Shown one piece after another: positions 24,733 to 33,842 of a stretch of DNA of 64,000 nucleotides (positions are counted from its first letter, which is position 1; each line of letters begins with the position of its first letter). This DNA is from Leifsonia shinshuensis. Its GTDB lineage: Bacteria > Actinomycetota > Actinomycetes > Actinomycetales > Microbacteriaceae. The notes beneath the pieces are model-generated. The model saw only the letters and a list, made by a program, of their open reading frames with translations. It ran no database searches and had not been told where the DNA came from. A program made the position numbers and the translations under genes. The DNA lies in assembly GCF_014217625.1 (NCBI RefSeq), contig NZ_CP043641.1:3038001-3102000 (forward strand), in the 5' to 3' direction.

Positions 24733-25040
24733 TGAGCATCCCGGCCATCGGAGCACTCTCGCTCGGAAACGTCCAGCAGCCGACTCCCGCCGTCGCTCCC
24801 GCCTCGTCGGGATCCGGCGCAGGCGGCTTCGGCGCCGCGCTGACGGGCGCGGTGAACAACCTCCAGCAGCTGCAGAGCACGTCCGACGCGGCGAACGTCA
24901 AGGCGGTCACCGGCAACCTGAACGACATCCAGGACGCGACCGTCGCCGCGGCCCGCGTGCAGACGACGGTGCAGCTCATGGCGACGCTGCGCAACCAGGC
25001 CGTCGACGCGTTCAACACGATCATGCGGATGGGCGGGTAG
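24732..25040 (+). CDS. fliE: Flagellar hook-basal body protein FliE
   Basis: 102 aa from ATG 24732 (GATGA overlap with flgC). The conserved C-terminus reads DATVAAARVQTTVQLMATLRNQAVDAFNTIMRM, split in FliE as the export-gate contact helix. FliE links the MS ring/export gate to the rod. Confidence 0.93.
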   Translation: MSIPAIGALSLGNVQQPTPAVAPASSGSGAGGFGAALTGAVNNLQQLQSTSDAANVKAVTGNLNDIQDATVAAARVQTTVQLMATLRNQAVDAFNTIMRMGG

Positions 25041-26639
25041 GTGCCGGCCCGGCTCCAGGCGATCCTCAAGCGCGTCGGCGCGACGATCGCCGGCTTCAGC
25101 TTCGCGCAGAAGACCGTCTCGGTCCTCGCGCTCCTCGTGCTCACGCTCGGCGTGACCGGCCTGTCGGTCTGGCTGACCCAGCCGCAGTACGTCCCGCTGT
25201 TCAGCGGGATCTCGGCCTCCGACGCCTCGGCCATCACCACGCAGCTGCACACCGACAACGTGCCGTACCAGTTGACGGACGGCGGGGCGACCATCCTCGT
25301 GCCGCAGGCGCAGGTCTACCAGGAGCGCCTGAAGGCGGCGGCGGCCAACCTCCCGACCAGCAGCAACCAGGGCTACTCCCTGCTCGACAACATGGGCGTC
25401 ACGACCTCCGAGTTCCAGCAGGACGTCACGTACAAGCGCGCGATGGAGGGCGAGCTCGCCAGCACGATCGACGCGATGCAGGGCGTCAAGACCGCCTCGG
25501 TCAAGCTGGCGATCCCGCAGCCGACGGTGTTCACCGACCAGGCGCAGGACCCGACGGCGAGCGTCTTCGTCGACGAGAGCGCCGGCACCACCCTGACGCC
25601 GGCGCAGGTGCAGGCGATCGTGCACCTCGTCTCGTCCTCGACCGTGGGCATGAAGCCCACCGACGTCTCCGTCATCGACGCCGCGGGCAACGTGCTCTCG
25701 GCCATGGGAGGAGCCACCGCAGGCTCGACCGGCGACCAGGCGAAGGCCTACGACAGCGCCGTGCAGGCCAGCGTGCAGTCGATGCTCGACAAGGTGCTCG
25801 GCTCGGGCAACTCGACCGTCGTCGTGAGCGCGCTGATGGACAACTCGACCTCCACGAAGACGACCGACAGCTACAGCATCCCGACCGGCGCGCCGCAGAC
25901 GAGCTCGTCGTCGCAGAAAGAGACCTACACCGGCACCGGAGCTGCGGCCCAGTCCGGCGTGCTCGGCACCAGCTCCACGACGAACGGGGTCTCGAACACC
26001 GCGGCGAACAGCGGAGGCAACGGCAGCTACAGCTCGGAGAACACCACGAGCGACAACGCGCTGGACAAGACCAGCGTCACGCAGCAGATCCCGGCGGGCG
26101 GTGTCCAGCGGCAGACGGTCTCCGTCGCGGTCGACAGCGCGGCGGCGACCAAGGCCGGGGTGAGCTCGAGCCAGCTCCAGCAGATGGTGGCCAACGCCTC
26201 CGGCGTCGACACCTCGCGCGGCGACGCGGTGGGCGTGCAACTGGTCAACTTCTCGCAGGCGAACGCGCAGGCCGCGAAGCAGGCGCTCGCGCAGGCCCAG
26301 GCGCAGACGCAGCAGGCGCAGCTGGACTCGTGGATCCGCACCGGCCTGATCGCCGCGGGCATCGTGGTCGCGATGATCGTCGCGCTCATCGTCTTCCGCC
26401 GCCGCCGCAGGAACGCGGAGGTCGACGGTGGCGACCGTTACGAGGAGCTGGCCGCGCCGACCCTCGCCTTCACGCAGGTCGCCGCGCCGACCGTGCCGCT
26501 GACCACCCCTCCGCCGACGCCGGCCGCCGTCGAGTCGGAGCAGCGCAGGGCCGAGATCGAGCAGCTCGCCGTGGACGACCCGCGTCGTGCCGCGGACTTC
26601 CTGCTCAGCCTGATGGGTGAGAAGGAGCCGACGCCGTGA
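25041..26639 (+). CDS. fliF: Flagellar MS-ring protein
   Basis: 532 aa, GTG start immediately after the fliE stop. Two membrane spans (about 30-50, VSVLALLVLTLGVTGLSVWL; about 435-455, TGLIAAGIVVAMIVALIVF) enclose a periplasmic region with ring-building motifs (VPLFSGISASDASAI). A Ser/Thr/Gly-rich low-complexity stretch at about 280-350 is typical for the region between RBMs. The C-terminus binds FliG, whose gene overlaps by 4 bp. Confidence 0.95.
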   Translation: MPARLQAILKRVGATIAGFSFAQKTVSVLALLVLTLGVTGLSVWLTQPQYVPLFSGISASDASAITTQLHTDNVPYQLTDGGATILVPQAQVYQERLKAAAANLPTSSNQGYSLLDNMGVTTSEFQQDVTYKRAMEGELASTIDAMQGVKTASVKLAIPQPTVFTDQAQDPTASVFVDESAGTTLTPAQVQAIVHLVSSSTVGMKPTDVSVIDAAGNVLSAMGGATAGSTGDQAKAYDSAVQASVQSMLDKVLGSGNSTVVVSALMDNSTSTKTTDSYSIPTGAPQTSSSSQKETYTGTGAAAQSGVLGTSSTTNGVSNTAANSGGNGSYSSENTTSDNALDKTSVTQQIPAGGVQRQTVSVAVDSAAATKAGVSSSQLQQMVANASGVDTSRGDAVGVQLVNFSQANAQAAKQALAQAQAQTQQAQLDSWIRTGLIAAGIVVAMIVALIVFRRRRRNAEVDGGDRYEELAAPTLAFTQVAAPTVPLTTPPPTPAAVESEQRRAEIEQLAVDDPRRAADFLLSLMGEKEPTP

Positions 26640-27658
26640 CCGACACCAAGACGGCGCCGCTGACGGGTGCGCAGAAGGCCGCCCTGATCCTGATGAACCT
26701 GGATCAGGCGGCGGCGGCGCGCGTCATGCAGCAGTTCAGCGAGGCGGAGTCCGAGGAGATCGCCGCGGAGATCGTCGCGCTCAAGCGCGTGGACCGCCAG
26801 CAGGCCGAAGCGGCGCTCGTGGAGTTCCACGAGCTCGCCGTGCGGCAGCAGGCGCGTGTCAGCGGCGGCCGCAGCGCGGCCATCGGCCTGCTGGAGGCGT
26901 CCTTCGGCACCGAGCGCGCCGCCGGCGTGATGTCCCGCGTGGCGTCCTCCCTCGCCGGGCGCGCCTTCGAGTTCCTGGACACCGCCGACCCCGCGCAGGT
27001 CGCACTCCTGCTCGACGGCGAGCTGTCGCAGACCATGGCGACCGTGCTCGCCCATCTGCGCGCCGACCAGGCATCGCGGGTGCTCGCGGCGCTCAAGCCG
27101 GAGATCCGCACCGACGTGGCGCACTGCATCGCGACCATGGGGAGCGTGAGCCCGGAGGTGGCGCGCACCGTCGCCGACACGCTGCGCAGCCGCGCCGGTT
27201 CGGTCGTCAAGACCAAGGACCAGCAGGACGCCATCGGCGGCGTGCAGCCCCTGGTGGACATCATCAACCGGTCGAGCGTCGCCAACGAGCGCGCGCTCCT
27301 CGACGAACTGGACCAGCGCGATCCCGACCTGGCCGCCGAGGTGCGCTCGCGGATGCTGACGTTCGCGGACATCGTGAAGCTGGAGCCGCGCGACGTGCAG
27401 CAGGTGCTGCGCGGCATCGACGTCTCCATGCTGGCGATCGCCATGAAGGGCTCCCCCGAGGCGACCAGGGACGTCATCCGCGCCAACCTCTCGGAGCGCA
27501 ACCTCGAGGTGCTCGACGAGGAGTCGTCGGTGCTCGGCTCGATCCGGCTCTCCCGGGTCGAGGAGGCCAGGGCCGAGATCGTGCGCGCCATCCGCGACCT
27601 CGAAGCGGAGGGCACGATCACGGTGCACCGCTCGGACGAGGACGAATATGTCGAATAG
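26636..27658 (+). CDS. fliG: Flagellar motor switch protein FliG
   Basis: 340 aa, GTG start overlapping fliF. TGAQKAALILMNLDQAAAARVMQQF is the N-terminal FliF-binding domain; the middle and C-terminal armadillo domains follow, and the torque helix region with SIRLSRVEEARAEIVRAI closes it. FliG converts MotAB ion flux to rotation. Its 3' end overlaps fliH by 11 bp. Confidence 0.96.
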   Translation: MTDTKTAPLTGAQKAALILMNLDQAAAARVMQQFSEAESEEIAAEIVALKRVDRQQAEAALVEFHELAVRQQARVSGGRSAAIGLLEASFGTERAAGVMSRVASSLAGRAFEFLDTADPAQVALLLDGELSQTMATVLAHLRADQASRVLAALKPEIRTDVAHCIATMGSVSPEVARTVADTLRSRAGSVVKTKDQQDAIGGVQPLVDIINRSSVANERALLDELDQRDPDLAAEVRSRMLTFADIVKLEPRDVQQVLRGIDVSMLAIAMKGSPEATRDVIRANLSERNLEVLDEESSVLGSIRLSRVEEARAEIVRAIRDLEAEGTITVHRSDEDEYVE

Positions 27659-28262
27659 TGCGTTCGCCCCGGTGCGGTACCCCGAGCTCGGGTCGACCGG
27701 CACGGCCGTCGCGGCCGGAGCCGGCGGCGCGTCGAGCGCGCGGGCCCGCGGGTTCGCGGCCGGGTACAGCGAGGGCCTGCGGCGCGCCGAAGCCGAGTTC
27801 GCGGAGGCCGAGCGCGTCCGGCTCCAGCACTGGCAGGCGGCGGAGGCGGAGTCCGCTGCGGCGACCCGGCGCGCCCTGGCGGCGCTCGCCGCGGCCGCCG
27901 AGGGCGTGCGCGCTCTCGCCGTCCCCGTCGTCGCCACCGCCGACGACGCCCTGGTGGAGGCGGCGCTCGCGCTCGCCGAGGCCATCCTCCAGCGCGAGGT
28001 CGCCGAGGGCCACGTCGAAGCGGCCGACACGTTGCGCCGGGTCATCGCCGCGACTCCGGCCGGAGAGCTGGTCTCGGTGCGGATGCATCCGGACGACGCC
28101 GCTGCCGTCGCGCAGGAGGTCGGCGCCCTCCCGGAGATCGTGGCCGACCCCTCCATCGCGCCGGGCGACGCTGTCGCCGTCCTGCGCGACGGCTGGCTGG
28201 ACGCCCGGATCGACGCGGGCCTCGAACGGGCGCGCACCGTCCTGACGGGAGACCGCGCATGA
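27648..28262 (+). CDS. fliH: Flagellar export apparatus stator FliH
   Basis: 204 aa. Gly/Ala-rich N-terminus followed by GFAAGYSEGLRRAEAEF, a typical FliH segment, a long Ala/Glu-rich helix, and a C-terminal part with LALAEAILQREVAEG and ELVSVRMHPDDAAAV that resembles V-ATPase E-like peripheral stalks. FliH dimers hold the ATPase FliI. It overlaps fliG at its start and fliI at its end. Confidence 0.9.
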   Translation: MSNSAFAPVRYPELGSTGTAVAAGAGGASSARARGFAAGYSEGLRRAEAEFAEAERVRLQHWQAAEAESAAATRRALAALAAAAEGVRALAVPVVATADDALVEAALALAEAILQREVAEGHVEAADTLRRVIAATPAGELVSVRMHPDDAAAVAQEVGALPEIVADPSIAPGDAVAVLRDGWLDARIDAGLERARTVLTGDRA

Positions 28263-29587
28263 CCGGGTACGCGCCGGGAGGCGAGCGGCTGGCGCCGGCG
28301 GTCCGCGCGGCAGCGCCGGAGCGGATCGGTCGCGTCTCCTCCGTCGTCGGCCTCGGCATCGAGGTGGCCGGACTGGAGGGCGCGGTCGGCGACCTCGTCG
28401 CGATCGGCGAGCCGGGAGCGGACACCGCGGCCCAGGTCGTCGCCGTGCGCCCGGGCCTGCTCACCTGCATGGTGCTGTCCGGAACGGCGGCGCACCCCAT
28501 CGGCACGCCCGTGCGCACCGCGCCGGCCGCTCCGGCCGTCCCCGTCGGCGACGCCCTGCTCGGCCGGGTCATCGACGGACTCGGCCGTCCGATCGACGGC
28601 AAGGGACCCCTTCCTCCGCTGCAGCACGTCGCCCTGGCCAAGACCGCGCCCGGTCCGCTGGAGCGCGCCAGGATCACGTCGCCCCTGCAGCTCGGCGTGC
28701 GCGCCCTCGACACCCTGGTGTCCACCGGCCGCGGGCAGCGGCTCGGCCTCTTCGCCGGCTCGGGCGTGGGAAAGTCGTCGCTGCTGTCGATGATCGCCCG
28801 CGGGACCGACGCCGAGGTGTCGGTGATCGCCCTGATCGGCGAGCGCGGCCGCGAGGTGCGCGAGTTCATCGAGGACGACCTCGGCCCCGACGGTCTGGCC
28901 CGATCGATCGTCGTCGTCTCCACCTCGGACGAGCCCGCTCTGATGCGGCTGCGGGCCTCCCTCGTCGCGACCCGGATCGCGGAGTGGCACCGCGACCGCG
29001 GCCAGCACGTCGTGCTGATGATGGACTCGCTGACCCGCGTCGCCATGGCGCAGCGCGAGATCGGCCTCTCGGCCGGAGAGCCCCCGGCCACGCGCGGCTA
29101 CCCGCCGTCGACGTTCTCCACGCTGGCCTCGCTCTTGGAGCGCGCCGGAGCGGCGGCCACCGGATCGATCACCGGGCTCTACACGGTCCTGGTCGACGGC
29201 GACGACCACAACGAGCCCATCGCGGACGCGGCGCGTTCGATCCTCGACGGCCACGTCGTCCTCGACCGCGCGCTCGCGATCACCGGCCACTTCCCCTCCA
29301 TCGACGTGCTGGGCTCGATCTCCCGGCTCGCCTCGAAGATCACTCCCCGGGACCGGCTGGCCGACGCGACGGCGCTGCGCGCGGTGCTCTCCGCACGCCG
29401 GAGCGCCCAGGACCTGCTCGACGTCGGCGCGTACAAGCCGGGTGCGAACGCCCGGGTCGACGCCGCGGTGCAGTTCGAGGCGGCGATCGACGGCTTCCTC
29501 CAGCAGGGCATGGATCAGCAGTCCACGGCGGACGGGGCGTGGGATTCGCTCCGCGAGCTGACCCGGGCGTTCGGAGCGGCCGCATGA
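28259..29587 (+). CDS. fliI: Flagellum-specific ATPase FliI
   Basis: 442 aa. Walker A GLFAGSGVGKSS, Walker B HVVLMMDSLTRVA, and the F1/FliI signature PPATRGYPPSTFSTLASLLERAG. FliI energises and orders export of rod, hook and filament proteins. ATGA overlaps with fliH and fliJ. Confidence 0.97.
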   Translation: MTGYAPGGERLAPAVRAAAPERIGRVSSVVGLGIEVAGLEGAVGDLVAIGEPGADTAAQVVAVRPGLLTCMVLSGTAAHPIGTPVRTAPAAPAVPVGDALLGRVIDGLGRPIDGKGPLPPLQHVALAKTAPGPLERARITSPLQLGVRALDTLVSTGRGQRLGLFAGSGVGKSSLLSMIARGTDAEVSVIALIGERGREVREFIEDDLGPDGLARSIVVVSTSDEPALMRLRASLVATRIAEWHRDRGQHVVLMMDSLTRVAMAQREIGLSAGEPPATRGYPPSTFSTLASLLERAGAAATGSITGLYTVLVDGDDHNEPIADAARSILDGHVVLDRALAITGHFPSIDVLGSISRLASKITPRDRLADATALRAVLSARRSAQDLLDVGAYKPGANARVDAAVQFEAAIDGFLQQGMDQQSTADGAWDSLRELTRAFGAAA

Positions 29588-30012
29588 AGCGATTCGGACT
29601 GGCGGGGCTCCTGCGCGTGCGCGACCTCGAGGAGCAGCGCGCCGCGGCGGAGCTCGCCGAGGCGAACCGGGCGGTGGACGCCGTCCGCGCCCGGGGATCC
29701 CGGACGCGCGCGTCGCTGGCCGGGGTCCGGTCGGAGGCCGTGGACGCCGCCACCCTCTCGGCCGTGGTCGCCGCACGGGCGAGCGCCCAGGTGCTGCTCG
29801 GCGAGCTGTCGGCCCTGCACGAACTCGCGGCCAGGGAGGCCGGGGAGGCCCGGTCGGCGCACGGCGCCGCGCGCGCGTCCGCCGTCTCGCTGGAGAAGCT
29901 CCGGCGGCGGCACACCGATTCCGAGATCGCCCGCGAGCTGCGCGAGGAGCAGTCCGCCCTCGACGAGGTGGCCATCCAGGGTTGGCGCGAGAGCAGGAAG
30001 GACGCGGTATGA
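29584..30012 (+). CDS. fliJ: Flagellar export coiled-coil protein FliJ
   Basis: 142 aa from ATG 29584. Nearly all helix: LLRVRDLEEQRAAAELAEANR at the start and LEKLRRRHTDSEIARELREEQSALDE at the end form the antiparallel coiled coil of FliJ. FliJ sits in the FliI hexamer and couples it to FlhA. Assigned from position and structure; FliJ sequences diverge strongly. Confidence 0.87.
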   Translation: MKRFGLAGLLRVRDLEEQRAAAELAEANRAVDAVRARGSRTRASLAGVRSEAVDAATLSAVVAARASAQVLLGELSALHELAAREAGEARSAHGAARASAVSLEKLRRRHTDSEIARELREEQSALDEVAIQGWRESRKDAV

Positions 30013-30797
30013 GCATCACGGAGGCCGTGGGGCGCATCCAGCAGATCGAGTCCCAGATGGTGCAGCTCGCCGGCGGGCAGCCGGCGCAGACCGCGCAGAC
30101 GACCAGCGCCGCCGCGTCCGCCTTCGCGACGAGCCTGGCCGCGGCGACCGGGACGACCGGCGCCCAGGTCACGCCGGCGGCCGGGCAACAGGCGTCGAAC
30201 GGGACCACCGGCGCGGACATCGTGGCCGACGCCCGCAAGTACCTCGGCGTCCCCTACGTCTTCGGCGGCACGACCAGCGCGGGCCTCGACTGCTCCGGGC
30301 TCGTGCAGCGCGTCTACGGCGATATGGGGATCTCGCTGCCGCGACTGGTCTCCGGCCAGTCGACCATCGGCCAGGCCGTGCCGTCGCTCGCCGACGCGCA
30401 GCCGGGCGACCTCATCGTCTGCAACGGCGGCGAGCACATCGTCATCTACGCGGGCAACGGGAAGATCATCCAGGCGCCCAAGCCGGGCGGCTCGGTCGAA
30501 GAGATGGACAACTGGATCTCGCCGTCGAACGTGGTGACCATCCGCCGGATCGTGCCGACCGCCACGGCGGCCACATCGGCGACCATGTCCGCGTCGTCGG
30601 CCGCGGCGCTCGCGTCGCTGCTCGGCTCCGGCGGCTCCGCGTCGTCGCTCGCGTCGCTGCTCGGGTCGAACGGTGGATCGTCGGTCCTCGGCCTGCTCGG
30701 TTCGAGCGGAGGGTCGGCGCTCTCGGGGCTCCTCGGCTCCGGCGGCGGCAGCGCGCTGGCGGCGCTGCTCGGTCAGAGCTCGGGGGTGAACTCGTGA
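30009..30797 (+). CDS. NlpC/P60 peptidoglycan endopeptidase of the flagellar operon
   Basis: 262 aa from ATG 30009. The NlpC/P60 domain spans about 65-185: GVPYVFGGTTSAGLDCSGLVQRVYG with catalytic Cys 95 and GEHIVIYAG with catalytic His 143. There is no signal peptide. The N-terminus is rod/FliE-like helical (ITEAVGRIQQIESQMVQL), so it may be exported by the flagellar apparatus. Residues about 200-258 are repeats built on S-LLGS-GG. It occupies the place of FlgJ-type muramidases that open the wall for the rod, using a different enzyme class. Overlaps fliJ and fliK by 4 bp each. Confidence 0.87.
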   Translation: MSITEAVGRIQQIESQMVQLAGGQPAQTAQTTSAAASAFATSLAAATGTTGAQVTPAAGQQASNGTTGADIVADARKYLGVPYVFGGTTSAGLDCSGLVQRVYGDMGISLPRLVSGQSTIGQAVPSLADAQPGDLIVCNGGEHIVIYAGNGKIIQAPKPGGSVEEMDNWISPSNVVTIRRIVPTATAATSATMSASSAAALASLLGSGGSASSLASLLGSNGGSSVLGLLGSSGGSALSGLLGSGGGSALAALLGQSSGVNS

Positions 30798-32083
30798 GCG
30801 CGGCGGTCTCGGGATTCGGCGCCGCAGGCGCCGCGGGCGCCGCCGGGCTCCTCGCACCGGTCGCCTCGGATGCGGCGTCCGCCGGCGGCATGTCGTTCGG
30901 AACGGCGCTGCTGTCCGCACTGGCCGCCGACCCGGGCACGTCGAATCCGACCACTCCCGCACACCCGTCGCCCTCCGCCGACGCGGGTTCGGCGGAGACT
31001 CCCGCCGAAACCGGCGCCGCGACACCGCCGACGGTTACGCCCGCTCCGGCTCCTGCCGTTCTCCTCGGCCTCGCCACGCCCGCCGCGCCGGCCGTGCAGG
31101 AGGCTGTGACGTCGACGGCCCCGGATGCGGGCTCCCACGGAAAGCAGCCCGCGTCCCCGCGCGCGGCGGGCGCGGAGCTCCGCCATGACGCCGTCTCCCC
31201 CGCCATCGCCGACGCACTCGGCGTCGGGCAGCTCGCGGTCCAGCAGGCGATGAACGTCGCGCAGCTCCCCGTCGCACCGATCCCCGCTGACACGTCGGCG
31301 GCGGCACCGGCGGCGGCTCCGGCCTCGTCCGCGGCTGTCGACGCGGTGGCGGCGACCTCCGCGCCTCCTGCTCCTGCTCCGACCCCCGCTCGTGATGCGA
31401 GCGCGCAGCCGATCGAGCCGGCGACGGTCAGCGCCGGCGCCCAGCCACCCGTGGCGCCCCTGGTGACCGCGCCCGCCCGCCCGACCTCCAAGACGCCGTC
31501 CGGACCGTCGGCCCCGGTCGCCGAGCCCGCGACCGTCTCCACGGCGACCCCCATGCCGGCGCAGGCTCCGGCAGCGCCGACCTTCGCGACAGCGCTCGCC
31601 GCCGCAGCCCCTGCGGCCCCCGCGGCCTCCACCGCTCCGACCCCGGCTCCCCCGCTGCAGCAGCAGCTCGCCCAGCCGGTGATGACGCTCGCGCGCCAGC
31701 CCGACGGCGACCACGTCGTGGTCGTCCGGGTCGCGCCCGACGACCTCGGCCCCGTCACCGTGCACGCGCGGGTCAGCGACACGGGCGTCCACATCGAGCT
31801 GTTCGCGCCGAGCGACGACGGCCGGGAGGCCATCCGCCAGATCCTCACCGACCTGCGCCGCGACCTCAACGCGACGACGGCGAACGCGTCGGTCTCCGTG
31901 TCCGACCAGAACGCGCCAGGCGCCCAGAGCGACGGCGGAGGCCGGTCCCAGTGGGCCTCCGCGGACGAGCGCGGATCGGCGACCACGGCGGACAGCCTCG
32001 ACGAGCAGGCACCCGCCTTGCGCGACATCCCCGTACCGGCCCGCGTCCTCCCGGGCGCCCGAACCCTCGACATCGTCGTCTGA
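30794..32083 (+). CDS. fliK: Flagellar hook-length control protein FliK
   Basis: 429 aa. A long Ala/Pro/Thr-rich, low-complexity N-terminal part (about 1-290) is followed by the conserved C-terminal FliK domain (LARQPDGDHVVVVRVAPDDLGPV... with EL-F-like residues, then AIRQILTDLRRDL). The disordered part acts as the ruler; the C-terminal domain switches FlhB specificity. GTG start overlapping the P60 gene. Confidence 0.9.
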   Translation: MSAAVSGFGAAGAAGAAGLLAPVASDAASAGGMSFGTALLSALAADPGTSNPTTPAHPSPSADAGSAETPAETGAATPPTVTPAPAPAVLLGLATPAAPAVQEAVTSTAPDAGSHGKQPASPRAAGAELRHDAVSPAIADALGVGQLAVQQAMNVAQLPVAPIPADTSAAAPAAAPASSAAVDAVAATSAPPAPAPTPARDASAQPIEPATVSAGAQPPVAPLVTAPARPTSKTPSGPSAPVAEPATVSTATPMPAQAPAAPTFATALAAAAPAAPAASTAPTPAPPLQQQLAQPVMTLARQPDGDHVVVVRVAPDDLGPVTVHARVSDTGVHIELFAPSDDGREAIRQILTDLRRDLNATTANASVSVSDQNAPGAQSDGGGRSQWASADERGSATTADSLDEQAPALRDIPVPARVLPGARTLDIVV

Positions 32084-32103
32084 CCGCGAAGGAGAGCACA
32101 GCC

Positions 32104-32541
32104 ATGGTCAACCCCGTCTCCACCACCGCCACCGACCCCACCGCGACGACCTCGCTCTGGTCGACGCAGCCCACCCGGGCTCCGCACCAGTCGCTGACAG
32201 CTGACGACTTCATGCAGCTGCTGGTGACGCAGCTCAAGAACCAGGACCCCAGCTCGCCGATGGACTCGGCCGCGATGGTCCAGCAGACGACGCAGCTCGG
32301 GATGATGCAGCAGATGACGGCGATCGGCTCCAGCAGCAACACCGCCCTCAACCTGCAGATGCAGACCGCGGCCGCCGACCTGATCGGCAAGACCGTCATC
32401 TACAACGACGCCGCCGGGAAGTCCCAGACGGGCGTCGTCACGGGCGTCTCGTTCTCGGGTGCGACCCCCACCGTGTCCGTCAACGGCGGCACCTTCCCCC
32501 TCTCCGGAATCCTCGGCGTCCAGCAGACTCCGGCCTCCTAG
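32104..32541 (+). CDS. flgD: Flagellar hook capping protein (short form)
   Basis: 145 aa. N-terminal FlgD signature LTADDFMQLLVTQLKNQDP and LGMMQQMTAI; the C-terminal part keeps only LIGKTVIYND and a small beta domain (TGVVTGVSFSGATPTVSV). The FlgD Ig-like/Tudor region of enterobacterial FlgD (about 230 aa) is missing or reduced, as in many Gram-positive bacteria. FlgD caps the growing hook. ATG after AAGGAGAG. Confidence 0.92.
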   Translation: MVNPVSTTATDPTATTSLWSTQPTRAPHQSLTADDFMQLLVTQLKNQDPSSPMDSAAMVQQTTQLGMMQQMTAIGSSSNTALNLQMQTAAADLIGKTVIYNDAAGKSQTGVVTGVSFSGATPTVSVNGGTFPLSGILGVQQTPAS

Positions 32542-32567
32542 TCCCCACCACCGAAAGGCACACTCCC

Positions 32568-33746
32568 ATGCTCCGTTCTCTCGACTCCGGCGTCTCGGGC
32601 CTCCAGGCGCAGCAGACCATGCTCGACGTGGTCGGCAACAACATCGCGAACGTCAACACCACCGGCTACAAGTCCTCGTCCGTCGAGTTCGAGGACACCC
32701 TCTCCCAGATGATCGGCACGGCTTCCGGGCCGCAGGGCAACCAGGGCGGCACCTCGCCGGCCCAGGTCGGCCTCGGCGTGCGGGTCGCGGCGACCGCGAC
32801 CAACTTCACCGAAGGCGCCGCGCAGACCACCGGCGTCGGCACCAACCTGATGATCAACGGCGACGGCTTCTTCATCGTCAACAACGGCGGCCAGACCCAG
32901 TACACGCGCTCCGGCGCGTTCACCACGGACGCCTCCGGCAACCTGGTCAGCCCGGACGGCGCGATCGTGCAGGGCTGGTCCGCGACCAACGGCGTCGTCA
33001 ACTCGTCCGCCCCGGTCTCCAACATCACCCTGTCGACGACCGGCCTGTCTGCGGCCCGCGCGACCTCGAACGCCGCGATGACCGGCAACCTGGCCGACGA
33101 CGCGGCCGTCGGCGCCACCGTCAACAGCCAGGTGACCGTCTACGACGCGAACGGCGCGCAGAGCAACCTGACCATGACCTTCACCCGCAACGCCACAGGC
33201 GGCTGGGACGTCTCCGGCGCCGACGCGGCGGGCAACACCGCCACCGGCACGGTCACGTTCACGAACGGCGCGATGACGCCCGCCCAGAGCCTCACGGTCG
33301 GCGGCGTCACCGTCGACGTGTCGAAGATCACCGGCTTCGCGGGCTCGGGCGGCGTCAACTTCGCCTCCCAGAACGGGACCGCCGCCGGATCGCTGCAGTC
33401 GTTCTCGATCGAGAACGACGGCACGATCATGGGCGCGTTCTCCAACGGCGAGAAGCAGGCCGTCGGCCGCGTCGCCCTCGCCAACTTCACCAACCCGGGC
33501 GGGCTTCAGAAGGCCGGCAACTCCAACTTCATCGCCACCCCGAACTCCGGGCTCCCCCAGGTCGGCCAGGCGGGAAGCGGCAGCCTCGGCACGATGACCA
33601 GCGGCGCGATCGAGGGCTCCAACGTCGACCTGGCGCGGGAGTTCACCAACCTCATCGTGGCGCAGCGCGCGTTCCAGGCCTCCGCCCGGGTGATCACGAC
33701 CTCCGACGACGTGCTGCAGGAGCTCCTGCAACTGAAGACGCAGTGA
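32568..33746 (+). CDS. flgE: Flagellar hook protein
   Basis: 392 aa. N-terminus SLDSGVSGLQAQQTMLDVVGNNIANVNTTGYK and C-terminus LAREFTNLIVAQRAFQASARVITTSDDVLQELLQL (each split here by family domains) are the hook/rod helices; the middle contains the FlgE D1/D2 beta domains. It polymerises to the hook. Last gene before the next sigma-28-type promoter. Confidence 0.95.
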   Translation: MLRSLDSGVSGLQAQQTMLDVVGNNIANVNTTGYKSSSVEFEDTLSQMIGTASGPQGNQGGTSPAQVGLGVRVAATATNFTEGAAQTTGVGTNLMINGDGFFIVNNGGQTQYTRSGAFTTDASGNLVSPDGAIVQGWSATNGVVNSSAPVSNITLSTTGLSAARATSNAAMTGNLADDAAVGATVNSQVTVYDANGAQSNLTMTFTRNATGGWDVSGADAAGNTATGTVTFTNGAMTPAQSLTVGGVTVDVSKITGFAGSGGVNFASQNGTAAGSLQSFSIENDGTIMGAFSNGEKQAVGRVALANFTNPGGLQKAGNSNFIATPNSGLPQVGQAGSGSLGTMTSGAIEGSNVDLAREFTNLIVAQRAFQASARVITTSDDVLQELLQLKTQ

Positions 33747-33752
33747 TCCTGA

Positions 33753-33781
33753 GCTAACGGATCCGCCCCGGCTGCCGATAG
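33753..33781 (+). promoter_or_regulatory. FliA-type promoter for flbD-motA-motB and downstream genes
   Basis: GCTAAC (33753-33758), 15 bp, GCCGATAG (33774-33781), 61 bp upstream of flbD. It begins only six bases after the flgE stop and probably drives the second large flagellar unit through flhA. A GGGGAAGG/CCTTCCCC inverted repeat (33781-33826) overlaps its 3' border. Confidence 0.85.
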
Positions 33782-33842
33782 GGGAAGGCGAGCACCTCCG
33801 TCAGGGAGGCGACCGATCCCTTCCCCTTTCTGCGGAGTCTTC

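Noticed and set aside
26438..30238. 1266-codon minus-strand open frame over fliG-fliJ
   Set aside because: A composition shadow of well-conserved flagellar genes; no domain and no ribosome site.
33781..33826. GGGGAAGG/CCTTCCCC hairpin as an mRNA element of the flbD leader
   Set aside because: Its left arm overlaps the -10 box and the expected start site, so most of it would not be transcribed; at most a DNA-level feature.
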